A DNA stretch of 17,487 nucleotides, from positions 1 through 17,487 of the forward strand of contig JAYTXL010000384.1 in the NCBI GenBank assembly GCA_043742955.1, read 5' to 3'. The DNA is from JAYTXL01 sp043742955 (lineage in GTDB: Bacteria > Verrucomicrobiota > Verrucomicrobiia > Limisphaerales > JAYTXL01). Position 1 is the first letter of the stretch, and each line of letters starts with the position of its first letter. The translations under genes were made by a program, and so were the position numbers. Under the pieces are notes generated by a model, which saw only the letters and a list, made by a program, of their open reading frames with translations, was not told the origin of the DNA and did not search any database. Positions 6,609 through 13,548 of this stretch are shown piece after piece.

Positions 6609-8407
6609 CAGGCGGAGCGTTGTGAAACTTTTACCGTGCGCTTCCTTTTCTTGCGCGGGGTTGATTTGCAGAGTGTTTTATAGCTACGGTAATAGTCCTT
6701 ACCTTTCGCCAAAGCAGAAGGCAAAGGTGTTTCCTCATCCAGATCCAGGCACCGGAGCACAGACGGGCTGGTCGCCTTATATCGAAAACCACTCTCGGAA
6801 CACACCATGATTCCATTTCGGTCAGCGGCAGAAAGGACATGTCCATGACGGCTCATCCAACCTTTCTGCCGCGCCGGGTTGCCCATGACGAGGGCGTAAT
6901 CCGGCACATCCTTGGTCACGACGGAGCCTGCCCCGACAAAGCAATATCTTCCGAGGGTGAGGCCACAGATAATTGTGGCGTTTGCTCCCACCGTGGCACC
7001 ACGACGAATCACTGTTTTTTCGTACAAGTTGTGACGCGCAACTTGGGAGCGCGGGTTGGAGACATTGGTCAAAACGCAAGAGGGGCCCAAAAACACATCG
7101 TCCTCAATAATCACACCCGAATAAATCGAGACGTTGTTCTGGATTTTGACGTTGTTGCCAATGACGGTGCCCGCATCGGCGTTTACGTTCTGGCCAAGAA
7201 CACAGCGCTCGCCAATCTCCACTCCTTTCATCAGGTGGCAAAAGTGCCAGATTTTGGTGTCTTTGCCAACCCGGGCGCCGTCGTCTACCACCGCAGTAGG
7301 GTGGACAAAGTAATCGCGCAGTGAACTGGCCGGTACAGACTGACCACTGGCTGCAGGTTGAGCGTTGGAGCTGGCAGGGGTTGAAGGGCAAAGGTGAACA
7401 GCCTCGCCGTCTTTTTCGAGGCTTTGCTGGGCCGCTTGGAGAACGCGAAGTACTCGGAGGCCCTCGGCGCCATCGGTTCGGGGTGATTTCCGGTCGTTAC
7501 AACAGGCTATGAAATGAAGGCACTCCTCCCGGAGTGGTTCGGCTTCCGCAATAACAATCGGCTCTCCAGTGGATTTGTTTGGAGTGGGAACCTGACCATC
7601 TGCCCAAGTCAAGTAATGGCGGTGGATGATCAGCTTTTCATTCCAAGGCCGGGTGTCATCAAAAACGACCATGCCTTCGGAGCCAATCACCGTAAGTTTT
7701 TGCTCTTTGAATGGGTTGAGCCAACTAACGTAGGCATGGGCGCGGATGCCGCCAGAGAAACGCAGGGCGGTGAAGGTGGTGTCCGCCACCGTGGTATTCA
7801 GAAAAGCCTCACCGACGCACAGGACTTTCTCAGGCAACCGATTGCCGGCGAGGGAGAGAATTACGGAGATATCATGAGGAGCGAAACTCCAGAGTGCGTT
7901 TTCCTCACGGCGTATTTTTCCAAGATTAAGCCGGTTGGAGGTGATATAGTGAAGTTTGCCGAGTTCGCCTTGGGACAACATGGCCTGCAGTTTCTGGACG
8001 CAAGGGTGAAACTGCAGCAGATGGCCAACCATGAGGATGCGGTCGTTTTTCAAAGCCAGATTGACGAGTTCTTGCCCTTCCTTCTCATCCAGGCAGAGCG
8101 GCTTTTCCACGAACACATCTTTGCCCGCCACTAGGGCGGCGCGGACGAGGGTGTAATGCGTGGCCGCCGGAGTCGCGACCGCGACCCGGGTAATGGCATG
8201 ATTCGCGAGCACAGCCTCCCAATCCGCGGTCTTATCCACGCCAGCGTAGTCGGATCCGTAGCTTTGCAGGGTAGCCGTTTGGCTGTCACAGAGCGTGTGG
8301 AGAACGCCCATGGCCCTGAAGTTGCGGGCGAGGTTTTTACCCCAATATCCGGCTCCGATGAGAGCCAGGGTGCGTTGGTTTCCGAGAGTTGAGGGTTGAG
8401 GATTCAT
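6608..8407 (-). CDS. Fused WbpB-like Gfo/Idh/MocA oxidoreductase and WbpD-like hexapeptide N-acetyltransferase
   Basis: This 599-residue protein joins two enzymes of the UDP-2,3-diacetamido-uronic acid pathway. Residues about 11-335 are a Gfo/Idh/MocA dehydrogenase with the NAD motif GAGYWG (18-23), VFVEKPLCLD (98-107) and WSFAPHDISVILSL (173-186); WbpB oxidises C3 of UDP-GlcNAcA. A low-complexity linker (about 336-365) follows. Residues about 367-525 are a left-handed beta-helix acyltransferase closely like WbpD: KIWHF (385-389), KIQNNVSIYSGV (421-432), DDVFLGPSCVLTNV (436-449), GANATIICG (474-482) and MGNPARQKGWMS (508-519). A C-terminal extension holds VCSESGFRYK and LRCLDLDEE (551-559), then a Lys/Arg-rich tail. 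The gene for the intervening transaminase step (WbpE-like) lies directly upstream. The N-terminal residues NPQPSTLG come from heptamer repeats. The stop overlaps the GT2 start by one base. Confidence 0.92.
   Translation of the reverse strand: MNPQPSTLGNQRTLALIGAGYWGKNLARNFRAMGVLHTLCDSQTATLQSYGSDYAGVDKTADWEAVLANHAITRVAVATPAATHYTLVRAALVAGKDVFVEKPLCLDEKEGQELVNLALKNDRILMVGHLLQFHPCVQKLQAMLSQGELGKLHYITSNRLNLGKIRREENALWSFAPHDISVILSLAGNRLPEKVLCVGEAFLNTTVADTTFTALRFSGGIRAHAYVSWLNPFKEQKLTVIGSEGMVVFDDTRPWNEKLIIHRHYLTWADGQVPTPNKSTGEPIVIAEAEPLREECLHFIACCNDRKSPRTDGAEGLRVLRVLQAAQQSLEKDGEAVHLCPSTPASSNAQPAASGQSVPASSLRDYFVHPTAVVDDGARVGKDTKIWHFCHLMKGVEIGERCVLGQNVNADAGTVIGNNVKIQNNVSIYSGVIIEDDVFLGPSCVLTNVSNPRSQVARHNLYEKTVIRRGATVGANATIICGLTLGRYCFVGAGSVVTKDVPDYALVMGNPARQKGWMSRHGHVLSAADRNGIMVCSESGFRYKATSPSVLRCLDLDEETPLPSALAKGKDYYRSYKTLCKSTPRKKRKRTVKVSQRSA
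8384..8404. repeat. Three heptamers at the start of the WbpB-WbpD CDS
   Basis: GAGAGTT, GAGGGTT and GAGGATT run in register up to the start codon (ATG at 8407-8405). The coding strand therefore opens with repeat-derived codons for Asn-Pro-Gln-Pro-Ser-Thr-Leu. No clear in-frame ATG or GTG lies between the array and the conserved LALIGAGYWG strand, so initiation appears to use the codon at the array edge. Confidence 0.8.
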
Positions 8408-8502
8408 AGATTCGTAGATCAGAAGCGAGGCATCAGAGATCAGTGCGGATAAAGGCCAATAATCAAAAACTCGAAGTAAACATCAATAGCTCCCGGGCCG
8501 GA
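8408..8502. other. Short intergenic gap between the WbpE-like and WbpB-WbpD-like genes
   Basis: These 95 bases carry no recognisable gene or terminator. The part nearest the WbpB-WbpD start has loose repetition (ATCAGAAG, CATCAGAGATCAG), possibly decayed heptamers. No Shine-Dalgarno is evident for the downstream gene. Confidence 0.4.
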
Positions 8503-9597
8503 TCAAGCTACTGCGGTTTTGAGAACCTCGACGATTCTGTCCTGTTCGGCCTCGCTCAGAAAAGGGTGCATTGGAAGGCTGAGAACTTCGCGGGAAGCTT
8601 TTTCGGATTCCGGAAAATCACCGTAACCTCCGCAGCCAGCGAAGACGGGCTGCTCGTGCAGGCATTTGGGGTAGTAAACGGCGCTGGGTATTCCATTGGC
8701 TTTCAGCATATCGCCCACTTGATCGCGGTTGGGAATGCGAACTGTGTATTGGGCATAGACGTGGGTGTTGCCTGGGGAGATGGCGGGAAAGCAGCAGCAA
8801 TCGGAGAGCAACTCTGAGTAACGTGCGCCGATGCGCCCACGCGCGGCAATTTCGGATTCGAAGTGAGGCAACTTGGCGAGCAGGACAGCGGCCTGCAAGG
8901 TGTCACAGCGGCCGTTCATCCCGAGGAGCGGGTGGTGATGGCGCTTCAATCCACCATGAGTGCGGATGGCCTTCATTTTCTCCGCCAACGCATCGTCGTT
9001 TGTGAAGAGTGCACCACCATCGCCATAACAGCCAAGCGGCTTGGCGGGGAAAAAACTCGTGCTGCCGATTGTAGTTACGCCGCAACTGCGACGGTCCTTC
9101 TGCATCGCGCCGAAGCTTTGGGCTCCATCCTCGATGACCGCCAGATTATGACGGATGGCGATGGCATTGATTCTTTCGAAGTTGGGCATCTGGCCAAAGA
9201 GACTTACTGGGAGAATCGCCTTGGTGCGAGGCGTTATGGCAGATTCGATGAGGTCTTCGTTGATGTTGTACGTGTTCGGGCGTATATCTACAAATACGGG
9301 CTTGGCCCCGACGAGACTGATGACTTCCGCGCTGCTGATCCAAGTGAAAGGCACAGTAACCACCTCATCACCAGGTCCAATTTCTAGGGCTCGCAATGCG
9401 ATCTCGAGGCTCACGGTACCACTAGCAACCGTGATCGCGTGCTTGATCTGGACGTAACTCGCCAGCGCCTGCTCTAGCTCGGCAATTTCAGGCCCCATGA
9501 TGAATTGTCCGTGGAGCATGACCCGCTCCATCCGGGCATCAATGGTTTGTTTGTACCGACGATATTGCTCTTTCAAGTCAATAAATTGTATTTGCAT
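8503..9597 (-). CDS. wbpE: WbpE-like UDP-2-acetamido-3-keto-uronate aminotransferase (DegT family)
   Basis: The 364-residue protein matches WbpE closely along its length: IQFIDLKEQYRRYK at the start, HGQFIMGPEIAELE (29-42), ASGTVSLEIALRAL (58-71), ITPRTKAILPVSLFGQ (121-136), VIEDGAQSFGA (154-164) with the PLP-contacting Asp157, and SFFPAKPLGCYGDGGA (181-196) with the Schiff-base Lys186. It would transfer an amino group from glutamate to C3 of UDP-3-keto-GlcNAcA, between the WbpB and WbpD steps that are fused in the next gene. Length is normal for the family and no internal repeat insert is seen, unlike the other DegT gene. The ATG at 9597 has the best Shine-Dalgarno of the window. Identification is strong. 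UDP-GlcNAc 6-dehydrogenase (WbpA) and 2-epimerase (WbpI) genes are absent here, so whether the final sugar is the gluco or manno form is not known. Confidence 0.94.
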   Translation of the reverse strand: MQIQFIDLKEQYRRYKQTIDARMERVMLHGQFIMGPEIAELEQALASYVQIKHAITVASGTVSLEIALRALEIGPGDEVVTVPFTWISSAEVISLVGAKPVFVDIRPNTYNINEDLIESAITPRTKAILPVSLFGQMPNFERINAIAIRHNLAVIEDGAQSFGAMQKDRRSCGVTTIGSTSFFPAKPLGCYGDGGALFTNDDALAEKMKAIRTHGGLKRHHHPLLGMNGRCDTLQAAVLLAKLPHFESEIAARGRIGARYSELLSDCCCFPAISPGNTHVYAQYTVRIPNRDQVGDMLKANGIPSAVYYPKCLHEQPVFAGCGGYGDFPESEKASREVLSLPMHPFLSEAEQDRIVEVLKTAVA

Positions 9598-9604
9598 GTT
9601 AGTT

Positions 9605-9610
9605 ACTCCT
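9605..9610 (-). promoter_or_regulatory. Shine-Dalgarno site of the WbpE-like gene
   Basis: The coding strand reads AGGAGT, seven bases upstream of the ATG at 9597. It is the only clear ribosome-binding site I find ahead of any gene in this window, and it fixes the start of this gene. Confidence 0.75.
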
Positions 9611-9639
9611 GATAATTGGCTTTTGGCTTATTTGAAAGC

Positions 9640-10686
9640 TCAAAGGTGAAAACCCAGTATTTCCTGATAGAATCGCTTTAGTTTCATGGCCACCGTGAGG
9701 TAGGACAACTCGTCGAGTTGCGACCGGCAATCCAGACGAGTCCCGCGTTTCCGCACCTGGCCGAGCTTAAGCGCTAGATCTTCCGCTTCCGGGCTGGCCA
9801 GGTGGCAATCCTCAAGGCCTTCGATGCGCTCGGCTACATCGCCGACATCCACCGAAACGACGGGAAGGCCGCAGGCGAGGGCCTCTTTCACAATTGTTGG
9901 CGAGCCTTCATGCAACGACGTCAGCAGGAGGGCGTCACTGGCATTAATCCAAACCGGAACTTCGGCATTGGGCACGCCCGAAAGCACGTGGAGTTCGACG
10001 CTGCGGCCATCGGCGGCGAGCCGTTCCACTGCGGCCCGCGCGAGCCACGGACGCTTGACGGGGTCGCTCGCGCCCGTGGCGAAGAGGACGTGGAAGGCAT
10101 CAGCCGACCAGCCGAGCTGCGCGCGGCAGACGGAAGGGTCCAGCGGTTTGAAGCGTTCTAAATTGATTCCGCAAGGAATGATCCGGACGTTCGCTGGGAG
10201 AGGGGTGTCGGAAGGCGGAGGGATGAAACCTGAAACCTGAGTACGAGGGAAACCGAACGGCAGCGCTTTGAGCAGGTGACGGGCGACGAGGACCACGCCG
10301 GCGGCCCGGCGGGCGGCCTGGCGTGAGCAATAAACGCCGTAGTGGGAAACCCATTTCCTAACCCAGCCGGATAGGTTTTCCCCCAGCAAATCCGAACCGT
10401 GGAAAGTGACGACCACCGGGGGCAAGCCGCGCATGCGGGTGATTTGATCGGCCATAACCCCGCCGTACATGACATGGATGAGATCGGGATTAAACTCCGC
10501 CACCGCGCGACGAACTGGCGGCCCCATTCGATAGTAAGAGAGTGCGCCTTCCCGGCGGCGGTCGATGAACAGCACGCGAACTTCCACCCCCACGGACAAT
10601 AAACCCTGGATCTGCTGGTCGATAAACACCCCACTCACCGGGGCTTCCGGCGTCGGATACATATTGGTGATGGCGAGGACTTTCAC
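9640..10686 (-). CDS. Family 4 glycosyltransferase with a repeat-derived interdomain insert
   Basis: This 348-residue protein has a GT-B fold. The N-lobe shows VLAITNMYPTPEAPVSGVF (3-21), DLIHVMYGG (68-76) and VVVTFHGSDLLGE (91-103). The C-lobe starts near IIPCGINLERF (169-179), with FATGASDPVKRP (202-213) and the GT4 donor-site pattern Glu-x7-Glu at E260 and E268 in HEGSPTIVKEALACGLPVV. It would transfer a sugar from a nucleotide donor to the lipid-linked chain in the cytoplasm. The stretch at residues about 145-166 is an extra low-complexity linker coded partly by heptamers (10209-10243). Start is a GTG at 10686, consistent with the conserved MKVLAITNMYP start. It lies five bases downstream of a (GGAGGTC)3 array with no ribosome-binding site. 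Substrate cannot be told from sequence. Confidence 0.9.
   Translation of the reverse strand: MKVLAITNMYPTPEAPVSGVFIDQQIQGLLSVGVEVRVLFIDRRREGALSYYRMGPPVRRAVAEFNPDLIHVMYGGVMADQITRMRGLPPVVVTFHGSDLLGENLSGWVRKWVSHYGVYCSRQAARRAAGVVLVARHLLKALPFGFPRTQVSGFIPPPSDTPLPANVRIIPCGINLERFKPLDPSVCRAQLGWSADAFHVLFATGASDPVKRPWLARAAVERLAADGRSVELHVLSGVPNAEVPVWINASDALLLTSLHEGSPTIVKEALACGLPVVSVDVGDVAERIEGLEDCHLASPEAEDLALKLGQVRKRGTRLDCRSQLDELSYLTVAMKLKRFYQEILGFHL
10209..10243. repeat. Five heptamers in register inside a GT4 CDS
   Basis: CGGAAGG, CGGAGGG, ATGAAAC, CTGAAAC, CTGAGTA. The coding strand gives peptide such as TQVSGFIPPPS in the linker between the two lobes of the glycosyltransferase. The reading frame is preserved. 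Confidence 0.85.
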
Positions 10687-10837
10687 GAGACGGAGGTCGG
10701 AGGTCGGAGGTCAGCAATCAGAGGGCGGAGGGCAGTCGTAAGAATGGAAAGGCTGAAACCTGAAACCTGAATACTGAATACTGAATACTGAATTTCCTAA
10801 CACTGAGTTCCGATTTTGGACCTCCGGCGTTCGCTGT
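10687..10837. repeat. Intergenic block of three different heptamer families
   Basis: GGAGGTC is repeated three times at 10692-10712. A looser stretch follows (AGCAATCAGAGGGCGGAGGG, 10713-10732). A run of six units then lies at 10753-10794: CTGAAAC twice, CTGAATA three times, CTGAATT. Units of different sequence succeed one another in perfect 7-base register. No gene, hairpin terminator or promoter is seen in this gap between two GT4 genes. Confidence 0.85.
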
Positions 10838-12040
10838 TTAGTCCTCTGGTCGAGCGACCGCTTTCAGCTTTAATCCCTCAGCCGTCGGCGCAATCAGCCC
10901 ACATAACCACTGAGCTTGGGCTTTTGCGGCGCGGTTGACCTCGAAATGTTCGAGGAATCTAGCACGACAATTGGCGGACATGCGCGACCGGAGCGCCAGG
11001 TCTCCGAGGAGCTTGAGCAGGCACTCCGCGAGCGCCTGATGGTCACCGGGAGGAAAGAGCAGCCCATCGACGCCGTCCCGGATGATTTCCGTAATGCCGC
11101 CGGTGCGGGAGGCGACCACGGGAGCGCCGAGCGCCATGGATTCGATGTTGACCAATCCGAAAGCCTCCGAGCGGCTGGGAACGACGGTGAGGCAGGCCGT
11201 GGCCATACAGGCAAGAACCTGATCGTGCGGCAATCCCCCCCGAAACAAGCAATGGCCATTCAGGCCTAAGCGGGTGGCGTCATTTTTGCACTGTTCCAGA
11301 GTTCCACCCACCCCGATGAACTCCACTGACACCCCGGGGAACTGTTTGAGAACGCGGGGCAAAGCCTGCAGCAAGAGATCCTGCCCCTTCGTGAAGGCAA
11401 AGCGGCCGGCGCAAACGATTTTGAGGGAAGCATTTTCGCGCGAGGGTAGATGTCCGCCTCCAGAGGATGCATGGGTGAGAGGATCCCGCAGGGCATTCCA
11501 GAAAACGGAAATGCGCTTTTCCGGGACTCCATAAGTGGCGATGAGATCGTCCTTGGCGGCTTGGGAGTTTCCCACGGCATGGGTCGCGAGCCGAAAAGTG
11601 CTGCGAGCACGGAGCCGCACCAACCGCAGCCACAATTGCGAGTGCGGCCAATCCAGGCCGACCGCGGAGGACAGCGTGTGGTGCCAGAAAATTCGGACCG
11701 GAACACGATGCAGTGCGCCGATATTCATCATGATGGCCGTCGCGCCAAAGTTGGCGATCACGCAAGCGGGTCGCAATTGACGCACGAGCCGGCTGAAGAA
11801 CAGCCCGTCAGCCAAACGAGTCGGTCGAGGGGAAGGCCAATTAAGGATCTTGGCCCCAGGGTAAAGCCATTCCGGTCGGGCGTGGCCTCCGTGAACCAAC
11901 AGTCGAACATCCCAACCTCCTGCGGAGAGCTGCCGGGCCAGTTCAGCGAATTGATAAGCCACCGCATGATCCCGCAGGTTGGTGCCGATGAGCACCACGG
12001 GGCGTGAGGTGATCGGGCCGTCTTTGCGGGAGAGGTTCAT
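10838..12040 (-). CDS. Family 4 glycosyltransferase
   Basis: With the start at 12040 this is a 400-residue GT-B enzyme. The N-lobe starts VVLIGTNLRDHAVAYQFAEL (15-34), with the glycine-rich turn seen in GT4 N-lobes replaced by NLRDHAVA. VIANFGATA lies at 94-102. The C-lobe shows LKIVCAGRFAFTKGQDLLLQ (206-225) with the donor-binding Arg/Lys. SEAFGLVNIESMALGAPVV (291-309) contains the Glu-x7-Glu pair E292 and E300. The frame is open upstream to 12286, but those 82 codons overlap the ligase gene and have no family similarity. The ATG at 12040 overlaps the ligase TGA by one base (TGATG), so I chose it; it implies translational coupling. Donor and acceptor are unknown. Confidence 0.9.
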   Translation of the reverse strand: MNLSRKDGPITSRPVVLIGTNLRDHAVAYQFAELARQLSAGGWDVRLLVHGGHARPEWLYPGAKILNWPSPRPTRLADGLFFSRLVRQLRPACVIANFGATAIMMNIGALHRVPVRIFWHHTLSSAVGLDWPHSQLWLRLVRLRARSTFRLATHAVGNSQAAKDDLIATYGVPEKRISVFWNALRDPLTHASSGGGHLPSRENASLKIVCAGRFAFTKGQDLLLQALPRVLKQFPGVSVEFIGVGGTLEQCKNDATRLGLNGHCLFRGGLPHDQVLACMATACLTVVPSRSEAFGLVNIESMALGAPVVASRTGGITEIIRDGVDGLLFPPGDHQALAECLLKLLGDLALRSRMSANCRARFLEHFEVNRAAKAQAQWLCGLIAPTAEGLKLKAVARPED

Positions 12041-13548
12041 CACGGTTGAACCTTGCCTAGAGGTTGGATTGAGAAAGGCCGGCGGCGGAGGAATCCATAA
12101 CCAACATTCGTCGGGCGCGGCCGTTTGGTCAATAAAGAAGAGCGCCCCCGAGTTGGCATTGGTTGAAACCGGGCGCTCCCTTGGAGGCGCGGCGCGAGGG
12201 TAACCACACCCAGCGCAAAAGCCACCGCAGGAAGCACGAGCCGGGTGGCACTCGGGACCATGAACAAAAGGCCAAACAGAAGGCAACCCGCCGACACGCT
12301 CCGGGCGAAAATTCCGGTGGCGGAGATACCGGTCCGGAAAATAACGGCGATAAGAACCACACCCGCCACCAGACCGAGGAAGCCGTGCTCGGCTAGAAGA
12401 CGAGTATACTCCGTGTGGGATCTTGCCGCGTGACCGAGAAACGCACGCCGCTCCCAGTAGGATTGGCCAACGCCAACCCCGAGCACGGGGTTGTGGGCCC
12501 AGATTTTTAAGTCGGCGAGCATGATGTCCTCCCGGCCGCCCCCCTCAACTTTTTGGAAGCGGTTCGAGAGTTTGCCGCCGGTGAAGGCGTCAGCTGCGGG
12601 AAAGACGGCGTAAACAAAGATCAAAACCAGTGTGGCCGCAGTGGCGAAGGCGACGAGGATTGTTTTGAGGCTCCGAAACATGGGCCAAGACGCAGCGAGG
12701 CAGCAAAGTGCGCCGAGGTAAAGGCCGGTACGGGAGAAAGTGAGCGCGGACTGGACGGCAAACCACAGGGCCAGGGGTATGAACCCGATTCTGAGACGCC
12801 AGGTTAGAAAACCGCTCGTGTTGCAGAGCCAGAGACACAGGATGCCGAACGCCAGGGTAGCTGAAACTTGGTTGGGGCCGAAGCCGCCGCTGGCGTCGAA
12901 ATTCGAACTGTCGCCAAAGACAATGTCGTCCGCACCGAAGCTGCCGGAGTAGCACTGGAACGCGATGCCAACGATGGGGGCGAGCGCCACAAGGAAACAA
13001 TTCAGAGCCGCGACCGGGGTGACTTTCGTGCCCAAAAAGAAGGCAAGGCAAAGGGCGATGGCGAGGGGGCCGGAAAGGTCAGCCGATAAGAGCTGCCTGG
13101 ACGAACTCAAATCACGGGAGAATAGAGTGACAACCGCCGCTGGTAGCAGGAGAAAAAAGTAGGCCCATGGCGCCCAAGCCCGCCCGACGCTGCCGCGGCG
13201 GAACATCGCCACCGCGATCAAGAGGATCACTGCCTGTTTCCCGAATTCCCAAGTGAGCAAGGGCGGTAGATCAGCCATGCGCCAGAGCACCTCACAACTG
13301 GCGATATAGGTAATGGCCAGCAGCGAGAGCTCCGGCCGTTCCGGACGAGTGCCCCAATAAAGGGCCAGTCCGAAGGTGGCCAGCGCATGAATTGTGGCCA
13401 CCCACGCGGAGTATTTGAAAGCCACGGAAAGGGCCACATGTGCAGCCAGCAACGAAACGACGACGCTGGGTGCGAGCGGTTTTTCGAACGCCTTTCCGCC
13501 AGACCTCAGGGTCTGGAGGTGGCGCGGCTTAGGACCGGGCATGCGCAT
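12040..13548 (-). CDS. O-antigen ligase/polymerase (Wzy/WaaL-like) integral membrane protein
   Basis: The protein has about 502 residues from the ATG at 13548 (13542 is an equally good alternative) and about ten to twelve hydrophobic segments. The O-antigen ligase family signature is visible: GGFGPNQVSATLAFG (from about 221), ALTFSRTGLYLG (268-279), then after a periplasmic-looking loop NPVLGVGVGQSYW (353-365) and RSHTEYTRLLAEHGFLGL (376-393), whose HTEY corresponds to the conserved histidine/glutamate region of the large loop. The family either polymerises repeat units on undecaprenyl pyrophosphate or ligates glycans to lipid A core or protein. With no other candidate polymerase in the window, a polymerase role is plausible but unproven. 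A basic, repeat-free tail of about 50 residues follows the last membrane segment. The frame is open to 13665, but that would overlap the upstream GT4 by far more; the chosen start overlaps it by 20 bases. Confidence 0.88.
   Translation of the reverse strand: MRMPGPKPRHLQTLRSGGKAFEKPLAPSVVVSLLAAHVALSVAFKYSAWVATIHALATFGLALYWGTRPERPELSLLAITYIASCEVLWRMADLPPLLTWEFGKQAVILLIAVAMFRRGSVGRAWAPWAYFFLLLPAAVVTLFSRDLSSSRQLLSADLSGPLAIALCLAFFLGTKVTPVAALNCFLVALAPIVGIAFQCYSGSFGADDIVFGDSSNFDASGGFGPNQVSATLAFGILCLWLCNTSGFLTWRLRIGFIPLALWFAVQSALTFSRTGLYLGALCCLAASWPMFRSLKTILVAFATAATLVLIFVYAVFPAADAFTGGKLSNRFQKVEGGGREDIMLADLKIWAHNPVLGVGVGQSYWERRAFLGHAARSHTEYTRLLAEHGFLGLVAGVVLIAVIFRTGISATGIFARSVSAGCLLFGLLFMVPSATRLVLPAVAFALGVVTLAPRLQGSARFQPMPTRGRSSLLTKRPRPTNVGYGFLRRRPFSIQPLGKVQP

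Noticed and set aside
12041..12286. A longer N-terminus for the GT4 at 10838-12040.
   Set aside because: The extra 82 codons overlap the ligase gene in another frame and have low-complexity Pro/Cys/Ala content; the TGATG overlap at 12040 gives a better start at the conserved N-terminus.
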